DNA from: Methylobacterium sp. C25
GTDB taxonomy: Bacteria; Pseudomonadota; Alphaproteobacteria; Rhizobiales; Beijerinckiaceae
Reading direction: 5' to 3'
Assembly (NCBI RefSeq): GCF_021352225.1
Contig: NZ_JAAUVI010000011.1
Location: forward strand, 1-64,000
Length of the DNA: 64,000 nucleotides
In this document: piece by piece, positions 32,510-41,989 of the stretch
Layout of the letters: every line of letters begins with the position of its first letter
How positions within the stretch are numbered: position 1 is the first letter of the stretch
Notes under the pieces: model-generated
Seen by the model: only the letters and a program-made list of their open reading frames with translations
Databases searched by the model: none
Told to the model about the DNA's origin: nothing
Translations under genes and position numbers: made by a program

Positions 32510-34996
32510 ATGGTTTCGCGAAATCCCCGCGACGCACCCGACCACCCTGCTCCGACCGATGGGACGGACGGCTCGCGTTCGCCTGGACAACCCGATCCGC
32601 GCGAAGCGGCACGCGAGGCCGCAAGCGCGGCCCGCGTGCTCGTCCGCCAACTCGGGCTGCTCGCGGCTGCCGGATTGCGCGGAGCTGGCCGGAGCGGCCT
32701 CGGTGCGGCACGTGCAGCCACGCCGTTTTTCGCACGCGTCACACACCGCATCCGGCCGCCGGCCGGTGAGACTGCCCCTGTTCGAGCGGTGCAGCCTCCG
32801 GATCAGCCGCCAACGCCTGGCGGCTGGCTCCCCCGGCTTCGTCGGCGGCCGATCCTTGCGATCGGCCTTGCCGCGGCCGCGCTGCCGGGACTCTTCCTCG
32901 CCTTCACGGTGCTTCAGGCCTTCGCGACGCTGCCGCCGCTCGGCGGCGTGGTGCCCGAGGGTGGTCAGCGGGCGATCACGGTCGAGTCCGATGACGGACG
33001 ACCCTTTGCCACCCGCGGCGCCTATCGCGGCGAGCGCCTGACCGCTGCCGACATGCCGCCGCATCTCGCCCAGGCGATCACGGCCATCGAGGACCGGCGC
33101 TTCTACAGCCACTGGGGCATCGACCTGCGCGGGCTGGCCCGCGCCGTCTACCGTAACGTCACCGGCGGCGGCGTCCGCGAGGGCGGCTCGACCATCACCC
33201 AGCAATACGCCCGGCTGACCTCGCTCACCCAGGAGAAGACGCTCCGTCGCAAGATCCAGGAGGCGCTCCTGGCCCTGCGGCTCGAGAGCACGATGACGAA
33301 GCAGGAGATCCTGCTCGGCTATCTCAACACCGCCTATTTCGGGGCCGGCGCCTATGGGGTCGACGCGGCGGCGCGGCGCTATTTCGGGCACGGCGCCAAG
33401 GCGCTGACGCTCACCGAATCCGCAATGCTGGCCGGGCTCGTGCGCGCGCCTTCGCAGCTTGCCCCGACCCGCAATTTCGGCGGCGCCAAAGAGCGGGCCG
33501 ACCTCGTGCTCCAGGCCATGGTCGAGACGGGGGCGATCACGCAAGCACAGTCGGACAAGGCTCGTGCCGAGAAGCTCGTGCTGCGCACGCCGCCGGAGAC
33601 CCCTCCCGGCGCCAACTACTTCATCGACATGGTGGCCGGCGATGCCAAGAAACTCGCGGGCGATGCGGGCGACGTCACCCTGCGCACGACGCTCAACATC
33701 GATCTGCAGAGCGCGGCCCAGGCGGCGCTCGCGCGCAAGCTCGACGCAGAGGGCGACAAGAAGAAGGTCGGCCAGGGCGCCCTGATCGCGCTGTCCAAGG
33801 ACGGCGCGATCCTCGCGATGGTCGGCGGTCGCGATTACGAGGACAGTCAGTTCAACCGGGCGACCCAGGCCAAGCGCCAAGCCGGTTCGTTGTTCAAGCT
33901 GTTCGTCTACCTCGCGGCCTACCAGCACGGCTACACGCCCGAAACCGTGCTCGTCGACCGGCCGACTCAGATCGGCGAGTGGGAGCCCCAGAACTCCAAC
34001 AACCGGTTTCGCGGGGCGCTCCCTCTGCGCTCGGCCTTCGCCTTCTCGGTCAACACGATCGCGGCCCAGCTCGGCGACGAGATCGGCATCCCGAGTGTGA
34101 TCGAGGCGGCGCGCAAGCTCGGTGTGCAGTCGGATCTGCCGAACGTACCGAGCCTTGCCCTCGGCTCCGCCGATGTGACGCTGATGGAGATGACGCGGGC
34201 CTATGCCGGGGTGCTGAGCGGGACACCACCGGTCGAGGCCTACGCGATCCACACCATCAAGGGGTCCGCGCCGAAGCCACTCTACCTCCACGAGGCCAAG
34301 CCGCCCGGCCCTGCCCTGTCGCGAGACGTGCAATCGATGCTGCTCGACTCCATGGAATCCGTGGTCGAATCCGGCACCGGCAAGGCGGCCCGCATCCCCG
34401 GTACGCCGATCGGCGGCAAGACCGGCACCAGTCAGGACTATCGCGATGCGTGGTTCGTCGGGGTGACGCCAGACATGATCGTCGGCGTCTGGGTCGGCAA
34501 CGACGACAATGCACCGATGAAGGGGGTGACGGGCGGCGACATCCCGGCCCGCGTGTTCCATGATTTCGTCCAGCGTGCCCAAGGGATCCTGAAGGGCAGG
34601 AAGCGCCCTGCCCCATCCGCCGCGAAAGCCGAGCGTGCTCCGGCCGGCGAAATCTCGACGGGGCCGGTTTCGACGGATGTCCGCGGGATCCCGGAGGTGA
34701 TCGATACCGGCACGCTCGCCATCCGCGGACGCACGGTGAAGCTCCTCGGCGTTGCCGGCGAGCGCGGGGTCCTCGCTCAGCAGCTCGCTCGCTACCTACG
34801 CCGACGCGAGGTCGCCTGCGCACCCGAGAGTGCGGGCGCTGCCATGCGCTGCCGCCTCGACGGCGACGACCTCGCCTCGCTGATCCTCACGGCTGGCGGT
34901 GCCAGGGCGACGGAGGACGCGCCGCAGGACCTGATGGACGCCGAGGACCAGGCGCGGTCCGAGCGGGCCGGGCTGTGGGGACGCGAGCGTTACTGA
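32510..34996 (+). CDS. Class A penicillin-binding protein with degenerate SNase-like C-terminal domain
   Basis: This is a bifunctional peptidoglycan glycosyltransferase/transpeptidase in the inner membrane facing the periplasm. A Pro/Ala-rich cytoplasmic stretch precedes one TM segment (about 114-137). The GT51 domain has its catalytic glutamate in AIEDRRFYSHWG (E194). The transpeptidase domain has SLFK at 460-463, SVN at 513-515 and KTG at 637-639. The last 100 residues (729-828) resemble a staphylococcal-nuclease fold: EVIDTGTLAIRGRTVKLLGV at the start and AEDQARSERAGLWG at the end. The GDT, D-x-PE and arginine catalytic residues are not conserved. 828 residues; ATG 32510 is chosen over an upstream TTG. 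Confidence 0.92.
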   Translation: MVSRNPRDAPDHPAPTDGTDGSRSPGQPDPREAAREAASAARVLVRQLGLLAAAGLRGAGRSGLGAARAATPFFARVTHRIRPPAGETAPVRAVQPPDQPPTPGGWLPRLRRRPILAIGLAAAALPGLFLAFTVLQAFATLPPLGGVVPEGGQRAITVESDDGRPFATRGAYRGERLTAADMPPHLAQAITAIEDRRFYSHWGIDLRGLARAVYRNVTGGGVREGGSTITQQYARLTSLTQEKTLRRKIQEALLALRLESTMTKQEILLGYLNTAYFGAGAYGVDAAARRYFGHGAKALTLTESAMLAGLVRAPSQLAPTRNFGGAKERADLVLQAMVETGAITQAQSDKARAEKLVLRTPPETPPGANYFIDMVAGDAKKLAGDAGDVTLRTTLNIDLQSAAQAALARKLDAEGDKKKVGQGALIALSKDGAILAMVGGRDYEDSQFNRATQAKRQAGSLFKLFVYLAAYQHGYTPETVLVDRPTQIGEWEPQNSNNRFRGALPLRSAFAFSVNTIAAQLGDEIGIPSVIEAARKLGVQSDLPNVPSLALGSADVTLMEMTRAYAGVLSGTPPVEAYAIHTIKGSAPKPLYLHEAKPPGPALSRDVQSMLLDSMESVVESGTGKAARIPGTPIGGKTGTSQDYRDAWFVGVTPDMIVGVWVGNDDNAPMKGVTGGDIPARVFHDFVQRAQGILKGRKRPAPSAAKAERAPAGEISTGPVSTDVRGIPEVIDTGTLAIRGRTVKLLGVAGERGVLAQQLARYLRRREVACAPESAGAAMRCRLDGDDLASLILTAGGARATEDAPQDLMDAEDQARSERAGLWGRERY

Positions 34997-35020
34997 TCGC
35001 CGGGGAGCCCGATCGGTCGT

Positions 35021-35425
35021 TCAGACCTGAAACTCGGGGTCGACAGGGATCTGCAACGTGGTGACGAGGGCGTTGGTCTCGTTGGCCATCCCGATCACCG
35101 CCAGAAGCTCGCCGTGCTGGGCTTCCGTCATGCCTTTGCCCCGCGCTGCAGCGGTATGGGAGTGGATGCAGTAGCTGCAGCCATTGGCGACCGAAACCGC
35201 GATGTAGATCAACTCCTTGGTCAGCGGGTCCAGGGCGCCGTCGGCAGCCATGATCTCCTTCAGGCTCGCCCAGGTTCGCTCCAGCACGGCCGGCTGGTTG
35301 GCCAGACCGCGCCAGAAATTGTTGATGAAGTCGGAGCGCCGCGTCGCCCGGATGTCGTCGAAGACGGCTTTCACCCGCGGCGCGGCCTCGGCCTCGGCGT
35401 CTGTCCAGAGCCTCACCGTCGTCAC
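35021..35425 (-). CDS. AhpD/carboxymuconolactone decarboxylase-family protein
   Basis: This family includes AhpD-type peroxidase partners and decarboxylases; the all-helical fold carries a CxxC pair. The motif is GCSYCIHSHTAAARGKGM, that is CSYC followed three residues on by histidine, the redox-active pattern of AhpD-like proteins. 134 residues, GTG start at 35425 preceded by GGGGAG. It lies 28 bases after the DUF1330 gene on the same strand, so the two may form a small stress-type operon. The precise substrate is unknown. Confidence 0.85.
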   Translation of the reverse strand: MTTVRLWTDAEAEAAPRVKAVFDDIRATRRSDFINNFWRGLANQPAVLERTWASLKEIMAADGALDPLTKELIYIAVSVANGCSYCIHSHTAAARGKGMTEAQHGELLAVIGMANETNALVTTLQIPVDPEFQV

Positions 35426-35453
35426 GTCGGCTCTCCCCGATCACGCATGGCGT

Positions 35454-35744
35454 TCAGACGCCCTCGACGATGCGGATCTCGCGCTCGGCGCCGTCTGCCA
35501 GCGCCGCCAGGGCTTTCTGATAGGCCGGGCTGTCATGTGCGGCGCGGGCCTGCTCGACGCTGTCGAACTCGATGAGCACCGTGCGCATCGACAGGCCTGC
35601 CTCGTAGACCTGCGCCGGCACGCCGCGCGCCAGGATTCGGCCGCCAGCGGCCGCGATTGCCGGACCGCTGAGCTGGGCATAGGCGGCGAGCGCATCGGGG
35701 TTGCTGATCGCTCGGTAGGTGGCGACCCAATAAGCTTTGGCCAT
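35454..35744 (-). CDS. DUF1330-family small protein
   Basis: This is a 96-residue protein of a ferredoxin-like dimeric alpha/beta-barrel type. It has KAYWVATYRAISNPDALAAY at the start, then AAGGRILARGVPAQVYE, RTVLIEFDSVEQARAAHDSP and AYQKALAAL, the DUF1330 signature order. No catalytic residue is established for this family. It precedes the AhpD-like gene. ATG 35744 has a GGAGAT ribosome site. Confidence 0.85.
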   Translation of the reverse strand: MAKAYWVATYRAISNPDALAAYAQLSGPAIAAAGGRILARGVPAQVYEAGLSMRTVLIEFDSVEQARAAHDSPAYQKALAALADGAEREIRIVEGV

Positions 35745-35928
35745 CTTGGATATCTCCTCGGGAAACTTCCGGCGCGTCGGACCGGCTTGCTCCGTCCTGC
35801 GCGGCTTCTAGCCGGAACGGAGCGGCCGAGTTGAGACACGCGGCTCGGATAAAAGCGACGAATACACTGCTACGCGATCGTCTTGGGCGTCTCGCACCTC
35901 AGTCGAGCCGTCCGGGAATGGATCGAGG

Positions 35929-37422
35929 CTACCGGAATGGTGGCTCATCGAAACTCCTGAGCTTTCTCGAGTGGAGCCCGTGCCGGTCGGCGCGCAGCGC
36001 ATCGAGGGTCGCGAGCCCGATGAGCAGGTGCTCGTTCACGGCGCGCTCGTAGAAGGCGTTGGCCGCGCCGGGCAGCTTGATCTCCCCGTGCAGCGGCTTG
36101 TCCGAGACGCAGAGCAGCGTGCCGTAGGGGACGCGCAGCCGGTAGCCTTGAGCCGCGATGGTGCCGCTCTCCATGTCGACGGCGATGCAGCGGCCGAGAT
36201 TGATCCGGCGACGCTCCTGGGTGAAGCGCAGCTCCCAGTTGCGGTCGTCGTAGGTGACGACGGTGCCGGTGCGCAGGCGCCGCTTCAGAGCCTCATCGCG
36301 CTCGCCGGTGACGGCGGCGGCGGCATTCTGGAGGGCGATCTGTACCTCGGCCAAAGCCGGCACCGGCACCTCCGGCGGAACGAGGTCGTCGAGGATACGA
36401 TCGAGGCGCAGGTAGCCATGCGCGAGCACGTAGTCGCCGATGGTTTGCGACTGGCGCAGGCCGCCGCAATGGCCGACCATCAGCCAGCAATGCGGGCGCA
36501 AGACCGCGAGATGGTCGGTGATGGTCTTCGCGTTGGAGGGGCCGACGCCGATATTGACCAGCGTCGTGCCCTGCGGGCTGCCATCCTCGCCTCGGGCGAC
36601 GAGGTGATAGGCCGGCATCTGGAAACGGTGCCAGGGCGAGGCGGCGAGCAGCGCTTCTGCGTTGGCCGAGGCGGCCTCCGCCCGGCTCACGCTGACGCCT
36701 CCCGGCAGAACGAGGCGTTCGAACGGGCTGTCCGACGTCCGCAGGCGATCGAGCCCGTGCTGCACGAAGCGGTCGACGTAGCGATGGTAGTTGGTCAGGA
36801 GGATCCAGGGCTGGATCTCGCGCCAGTCCGAACCCGTATAGTGAACAAGGCGGCGCAGCGAATAATCGGTCCGCACCCCGTCGAACAGGGCGAGCGGGCG
36901 CGGTTCGTCCGGGTGCTCCTGCCAGAGCCCGTCGGCGATTTCGTCGCCGACCACCGAGAGCAGCGGAGTCGGAAAGAAGGTGGCGAGCTGGCTCGCGGTC
37001 ACGCCATTGCGGGTGAGGTCGATGCCGGGCTCGACCACGTAGGAGAACGGGATCTCCTGACCGCTCAGGCCGACTTCGAGGGTGGCGCCGTAATCGCGCA
37101 CGAGGTGGCGCAACTGTTCCAGAAGATAGGGCCGGAAATGGCCCGGATGGGTCAGCGTGGTGCCGTAGGTACCGGGTGCCTGGAACTTCGCCGTCGCCCG
37201 GCTGATCCGGGGCATCGGCCCGCTCGGATGGTAGGTGGCGCGCAGCTCCGGGTAGCGGAACTGCAGCCGCTCCATCGGATCGGGCGGCACGCCCTCATCG
37301 AGGAAGCGTGTCAGGGCGGAGCGCAGGGCCGAGGTCGCGCCCTCGTAGAGCGCCGCGAGCCGGTCGACGGCGGTCTCCGGATCGGAGACGACTTCCATCG
37401 GGCGAAGCTCTTCGCTGTCCAT
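35929..37422 (-). CDS. amn: AMP nucleosidase
   Basis: The enzyme hydrolyses AMP to adenine and ribose-5-phosphate in the cytosol. It is a 497-residue protein with the Amn N-terminal domain and a C-terminal nucleoside-phosphorylase fold (LVNIGVGPSNAKTITDHLAVLRPHCWLMVGHCGGLR, then VDMESGTIAAQGYRLRVPYGTLLCVSDKPLHGE). VDMES with its catalytic-type Glu and the SDKPLHGE motif are family hallmarks. I start at ATG 37422 (MDSEELRPMEV), preceded by GAGAGG, over the longer frame to 37515. It is divergent from the TsaA-type gene. Confidence 0.95.
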   Translation of the reverse strand: MDSEELRPMEVVSDPETAVDRLAALYEGATSALRSALTRFLDEGVPPDPMERLQFRYPELRATYHPSGPMPRISRATAKFQAPGTYGTTLTHPGHFRPYLLEQLRHLVRDYGATLEVGLSGQEIPFSYVVEPGIDLTRNGVTASQLATFFPTPLLSVVGDEIADGLWQEHPDEPRPLALFDGVRTDYSLRRLVHYTGSDWREIQPWILLTNYHRYVDRFVQHGLDRLRTSDSPFERLVLPGGVSVSRAEAASANAEALLAASPWHRFQMPAYHLVARGEDGSPQGTTLVNIGVGPSNAKTITDHLAVLRPHCWLMVGHCGGLRQSQTIGDYVLAHGYLRLDRILDDLVPPEVPVPALAEVQIALQNAAAAVTGERDEALKRRLRTGTVVTYDDRNWELRFTQERRRINLGRCIAVDMESGTIAAQGYRLRVPYGTLLCVSDKPLHGEIKLPGAANAFYERAVNEHLLIGLATLDALRADRHGLHSRKLRSFDEPPFR

Positions 37423-37544
37423 GCCGCCTCTCGCGAGTCCCGTTCCGGGCTGTACACCCAGGGCGCGAGGAACGCGACCGCCTCCCCTTGCCGGAAAAGC
37501 TCGCTCGTCGCACATCGATCGCCAAACATTCTGAGGCGAAGCAG

Positions 37545-38051
37545 ATGAGTGACGAGTTCGGGCGGCGCGAGGGCGAGGAGGCCATCGTCCTTCCCGAGAC
37601 CTTCGATGCCGGTCTCCATTTCATCGGACGCATCCGGACGCCTTGGAGCCGGCGGAGCGAGTGCCCGAAGAACGGCACCCAGACCAATGCCATCTGCACG
37701 CTCGAGGTCGATCCGCTCTATGTCCCTGCCCTGCAGAACGTCGATGGGGCGAGCCACCTGATCGTGCTCTATTGGATGCACCGTTCGGTGCGCGACCTGG
37801 TCCGCCAGCAGCCCCGCCACGCCGAAGGCTCGCGCGGCACCTTCTCTCTGCGTTCGCCGGCTCGCCCGAATCCGATTGCGGTCTCGGTGGTGGAGCGCCT
37901 CGGCATCGACGGAGCCGAGGTCAGCGTGCGCGGGCTCGACTGCCTCGACGGCACGCCGCTCCTCGACATCAAGCCTTACTACGTGTCGACGGACTGCCGG
38001 CCTGGGGGATGGGTCGACCGTGCGGGGACCTCGGTCACCAGTCCGCGCTGA
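37545..38051 (+). CDS. TsaA/TrmO-domain protein
   Basis: TrmO-type proteins N6-methylate t6A37 in tRNA-Thr using SAM through an unusual beta-barrel fold. Here HFIGRIRTPWSRRSECPKNG, then HLIVLYWMH, GTFSLRSPARPNPIAVSVVE (the RSPxRPNPI signature) and GLDCLDGTPLLDIKPYY are all present. 168 residues, shorter than E. coli TrmO (235 residues), lacking its C-terminal domain; many such short homologues are uncharacterised. ATG 37545 follows CGAAGCAG. Whether it modifies tRNA is not shown. Confidence 0.88.
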   Translation: MSDEFGRREGEEAIVLPETFDAGLHFIGRIRTPWSRRSECPKNGTQTNAICTLEVDPLYVPALQNVDGASHLIVLYWMHRSVRDLVRQQPRHAEGSRGTFSLRSPARPNPIAVSVVERLGIDGAEVSVRGLDCLDGTPLLDIKPYYVSTDCRPGGWVDRAGTSVTSPR

Positions 38052-38109
38052 CCCAGGCGCATCGCCGCACTCGCTTGACGTGGGAAAATTTCACACGCAT
38101 AGCTCGGCA

Positions 38110-38883
38110 ATGGCGGCAGGGCTTCAAGAGTCGAGAAGGTCGATGCGTGTGGAAACGGCTGGTCGAGTTTGCGAGCGCTTGCCGAGCTGGAGTGCGAGGC
38201 GTGTCGGTGCGGCCGGGCTCGTCGCGGCGATCTTCGGTCTCAGCACCGGCTGGGCGGTCGATCGGCTCGCATCCGACAGGCTGCCGAAGCGCCGCACTGG
38301 AAACCAGATCCTCAGTCAGGCCGATCTTATCAAGACCGACATCTGGAAGACCTTTGCGGCCAAGGGCACGGTCGTCATGGTTGGCGATTCGCACACGGAA
38401 TATGCCGACTGGCAAACGATGTTTCCGGGTGTCGCCATCGTCAATCGCGGCATCGGCGGCGATACCACTCAGTCCGTGTTGGCCCGGCTGGACACGATCC
38501 TGTCCGTCTCCGCCACGACGGCTTTCGTCACGATCGGAACCAACGACATTCTCCGCGGTGATCCGCTGGATCAAGTCAAAGCGCGTTACCATGCCATCCT
38601 CGACCGATTGATCGGCCACGGCACGCGGGTCGTAGTGACCTCGACACCGCTGACGACGTCGCGTCGGACGAACACCAGGATTGCCGAGCTGAACGCCGAC
38701 ATCGCGACCTATTGCGGCCAGCGGCGCTGTGATTTCGTGGATCTGAATGCGGCGATCGGCGGCGACGGAGTTCTCAGCTGGGGCATGACCTTGGATGGGG
38801 TCCACCTCAACGGCGCCGGCTACTTGCAGTGGGCCGCCATGCTCGCGCCTCACCTTCGGAACGAGGCGGGCGCGTCGCACTGA
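38110..38883 (+). CDS. SGNH/GDSL-family hydrolase with membrane-anchor or signal segment
   Basis: This is a lipase/esterase-like hydrolase. Blocks are visible: VVMVGDSHTEYAD (nucleophile Ser of GDSH), NRGIGGDTT (Gly), TIGTNDIL (Asn) and DGVHLNGAGY (Asp/His). The N-terminus has a short hydrophobic segment (VGAAGLVAAIFGLSTGWAV), so it is probably exported or anchored. 257 residues from ATG 38110; an internal ATG at 38143 is a realistic alternative. It is convergent with the RND operon, only 7 bases apart. The natural ester substrate is unknown; acyl-glycan or thioester substrates are common in this superfamily. Confidence 0.85.
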   Translation: MAAGLQESRRSMRVETAGRVCERLPSWSARRVGAAGLVAAIFGLSTGWAVDRLASDRLPKRRTGNQILSQADLIKTDIWKTFAAKGTVVMVGDSHTEYADWQTMFPGVAIVNRGIGGDTTQSVLARLDTILSVSATTAFVTIGTNDILRGDPLDQVKARYHAILDRLIGHGTRVVVTSTPLTTSRRTNTRIAELNADIATYCGQRRCDFVDLNAAIGGDGVLSWGMTLDGVHLNGAGYLQWAAMLAPHLRNEAGASH

Positions 38884-38890
38884 AGCCGTA

Positions 38891-41800
38891 TCAGGCCGCC
38901 CTCTCCTGGACCCGCGCCGGCGGCTTGATCCGGTACCAGCCGACGTAAAGTGCCGGCAGGAAGAGCAGCGTCAGAAGGGTCGCTGCCAGAATGCCGCCGA
39001 TCATCGCGTAGGCCATCGGCCCCCAGAACACCTCGCGGGCGATGGGGATCAGGCCGAGACTGGCCGCGGCGGCCGTCAGCAGGATCGGGCGCATGCGGTG
39101 GCGCGTCGCCTCGATCACCGCATCCCAGGGCTCGTGGCCCTCGGCCTCCGATTCCTCGATCTGGCTGACCAGGATCAGCGCGTTGCGGATGATGATGCCG
39201 ATCAGGGCCAGGATGCCGAGGATGGCGACGAAGCCCATCGGCTTGTTGAACAAGAGCAGCGCGGGCACCACGCCGATCAGCCCGAGCGGAGCCACGGAAA
39301 ACACCAAAAACAGCTTCTGGAAGCTTTGGAGCTGGATCATCAAGAGCGTCGCCATGGCGAGCAGCATCACCGGCACCACGGCGGCGATCGGGCCCTGGCC
39401 CTTGCCGGCCTCCTCGACGGCGCCGCCGGTGGCGAGCGTGTAGCCCTCGGGCAGGGCCTTGATGAAGCCGTCGATCCCCGGCTGCAGGGCCGCGACCACG
39501 GTGGGCGGCTGAGTGTCGTCCTTGATCGTGGCGCGCACGGTGATGGTCGGCACGCGGTCGCGGCGCCAGACGATGGGCTGCTCGAGGTCGTAGTCGATCT
39601 TGGCGAAGGCCAGCACCGGCACGACGGAGCCGTTCGACAGCGCCACCTGCAGGCTCTGCAGGGTTTCGAGCGAGGTGCGCTCGATGGTCTGCGCACGGCC
39701 CACCACGTTCACGAGGTAGATCGAGTCGCGCACCTGCGTGATGGCTTGGCCGCCGACCACGCCGTTGAGGATGCCGGCGATGTCCTGGCTGGTCACGCCG
39801 AGCTGGCGCGCCTTGTCCTGCAGGATCTCGACGCGCAGCACCTTGCCCGGCTCGTTCCAGTCGAGGGTCGGGTAGGCCAGGCGCTTGTCGGTCGCGACCA
39901 CGTCGGCGAGCTTGAGGGCGAGACGGCGCACCTCCTGCACGTCCGGGCCGCTCAGCCGGTACTGAATCGGGCGGCCCACCGGCGGTCCGAGGTTCAGCGG
40001 CTGCACCAGAACGTCGATGCCGACGAAGTCGCGCCGGCCGATCTGCTGAAGCCGAGCGATCACCTTGTCGCGCACCTCCAGCGATTTCGTGACGATGACG
40101 GCCTGCCCGTAGAAGGCGTTGGCAAGCTGCTGGTCGAGGGGCAGGTAGAAGCGCACGGCGCCCTGACCGACATAGGAACTCCAGCGCACGATGTCGGGAT
40201 CGTTCTTCAGCTCGGCCTCGAACCGATCCATCTGCGCCTTGGTCTCGGCGATGGTGGCGTTCTGCGGCAGCGTCAGGTCGACGAGCACCTCGGTACGGTC
40301 GGAGGACGGGAAGAACTGCTGCTGGACGTGGGTCATGCCGAAGACGGCCGCGCCCATCAGCGCGATGCAGATGATCACCGTGATCCAGCGCAGGCGCATC
40401 GCCACCTTGAGCACGGCGAGGAAGACGCGCGTGAACAGGCCGCGCTTCTCCTCGTGATGCTTCATCTTTTTCGGAAGCAGCGTGACGCCGAGGAGCGGCG
40501 CGAACAAAACCGCGACCACCCATGAGACCGCGAGCGAGGCGGCGATCACCACGAAGAGCGAGTAGGTGTATTCGCCGGCCGACGAGCCGTTGAAGCCGAT
40601 CGGCAGGAAGCCGGCCACCGTCACGAGCGTGCCGGTGAGCATCGGGAAGGCGGTGGAGGTGTAGGCGAAGGTCGCCGCCTTCTTGAGATTGTCGCCGACT
40701 TCGAGCCGCGCGACCATCATCTCGACGGTGATCATGGCGTCGTCGACCAGCAGGCCGAGGGCGATGATGAGCGCGCCGAGAGAGATGCGCTGCAGCGTCA
40801 CGCCCATCACCTGCATGATTACGAAGACGATGGCGAGGACGAGCGGGATCGACACCGCGACGACGAATCCGGCGCGCAGGCCGAGGCTGACGAAGCTCAC
40901 GAGCAGCACGATGACCACGGCCTCGACGAGAGCCTGCGTGAAGCCGCCCACCGCCTCCTCGACGATCTTGGGCTGGTCCGAGACGAGATGCACGCCGACG
41001 CCGATCGGCAGCTTCGCCTCGATCCTGCGCATGCGCTCCTTCAGGTTCTCGCCGAATTTCAGGAGGTTGGCGTTCGGCCGCATGGCGATGGCGAGCCCGA
41101 TGGCCGGCTTGCCGTTAACGCGGAACATCGCGGCCGGTGGGTCCTCGTAGCCGCGATGGATCTCGGCGACGTCGGCGAGGCGGAAGAACCGGTCGTTGAA
41201 GCGCAGGTTGACGTTCTTGAGCGAGTCTTCCGAGGCGAACTGCCCGCTGACCCGGAGCGAGACCCGCTCCGGCCCGGCCTGGACCACGCCCGAGGCCGCC
41301 ACTGCATTCTGCGATTGCAGCTGCTTGATCAGCGCCTGGATGTCGATGCCGAAGCCGGCGAGCTTGCGGGTGGAGAAGTCGAGATAGACGGTCTCGCCCT
41401 GCGTGCCCATCAGCAGGGTCTTGCCGATGTCGGGCACCTTGAGGATCTCGGTGCGCACGCCCTCGACGTAGTCGCGCAGCTGCCGGTGGGTCAGGCCGTC
41501 GGCCGTGAAGGCGTAGACGTTGCCGTAGACGTCGCCGAACTCGTCGTTGAAGGACGGCCCCTGCACGCCTTCCGGGAAGGTGTACTGGATGTCGCCGAGG
41601 CGCTTGCGCACCTGGTAGAAGGCGGGCTGGATCTCGTCCTTCTTCGTGGTGTCCTTGAACTGAACGAACACCGTGGCCTGGCCCGGCGTCGTGTAGCTGC
41701 GGACGTAGTCCAGCACGCTGATCTGCTGCAGTTCCTTCTCGATCCGGTCGGTGACCTGGTCGAGGGTGTCCTTGATGGTGGCGCCCGGCCATTTCGCCTG

Positions 41801-41989
41801 CACGACCATGGTCTTGATCGCGAAGGGCGGGTCCTCCTCGCGACCGAGACGCGAATAGGACATCACGCCCGCCAGCATGCAGCCCAGCATCAGGAACCAG
41901 ACGAGCGAGCGGTGGCGCAACGCCCAGTCGGACAGGTTGAAGGAGCTGTTGGAGCCCTGCTCCGGCGCGTCGGGGGTCTGATCTGTCAC
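38891..41989 (-). CDS. RND-family efflux permease (AcrB/MdtB type)
   Basis: This is a proton-driven inner-membrane pump for hydrophobic compounds. It is a 1032-residue, 12-TM protein with two large periplasmic loops. The TM4 proton-relay motif is visible in GLLVDDAMITVEMMVARLE. GNVYAFTADGL and PGVQ-like porter segments and a C-terminal MRPILLTAAAASLGLIPI match the HAE family. Its start overlaps the upstream adaptor stop by 4 bases. It belongs to a three-gene operon with two adaptors and a divergent TetR regulator. No outer-membrane factor gene lies in the window. Confidence 0.95.
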   Translation of the reverse strand: MTDQTPDAPEQGSNSSFNLSDWALRHRSLVWFLMLGCMLAGVMSYSRLGREEDPPFAIKTMVVQAKWPGATIKDTLDQVTDRIEKELQQISVLDYVRSYTTPGQATVFVQFKDTTKKDEIQPAFYQVRKRLGDIQYTFPEGVQGPSFNDEFGDVYGNVYAFTADGLTHRQLRDYVEGVRTEILKVPDIGKTLLMGTQGETVYLDFSTRKLAGFGIDIQALIKQLQSQNAVAASGVVQAGPERVSLRVSGQFASEDSLKNVNLRFNDRFFRLADVAEIHRGYEDPPAAMFRVNGKPAIGLAIAMRPNANLLKFGENLKERMRRIEAKLPIGVGVHLVSDQPKIVEEAVGGFTQALVEAVVIVLLVSFVSLGLRAGFVVAVSIPLVLAIVFVIMQVMGVTLQRISLGALIIALGLLVDDAMITVEMMVARLEVGDNLKKAATFAYTSTAFPMLTGTLVTVAGFLPIGFNGSSAGEYTYSLFVVIAASLAVSWVVAVLFAPLLGVTLLPKKMKHHEEKRGLFTRVFLAVLKVAMRLRWITVIICIALMGAAVFGMTHVQQQFFPSSDRTEVLVDLTLPQNATIAETKAQMDRFEAELKNDPDIVRWSSYVGQGAVRFYLPLDQQLANAFYGQAVIVTKSLEVRDKVIARLQQIGRRDFVGIDVLVQPLNLGPPVGRPIQYRLSGPDVQEVRRLALKLADVVATDKRLAYPTLDWNEPGKVLRVEILQDKARQLGVTSQDIAGILNGVVGGQAITQVRDSIYLVNVVGRAQTIERTSLETLQSLQVALSNGSVVPVLAFAKIDYDLEQPIVWRRDRVPTITVRATIKDDTQPPTVVAALQPGIDGFIKALPEGYTLATGGAVEEAGKGQGPIAAVVPVMLLAMATLLMIQLQSFQKLFLVFSVAPLGLIGVVPALLLFNKPMGFVAILGILALIGIIIRNALILVSQIEESEAEGHEPWDAVIEATRHRMRPILLTAAAASLGLIPIAREVFWGPMAYAMIGGILAATLLTLLFLPALYVGWYRIKPPARVQERAA

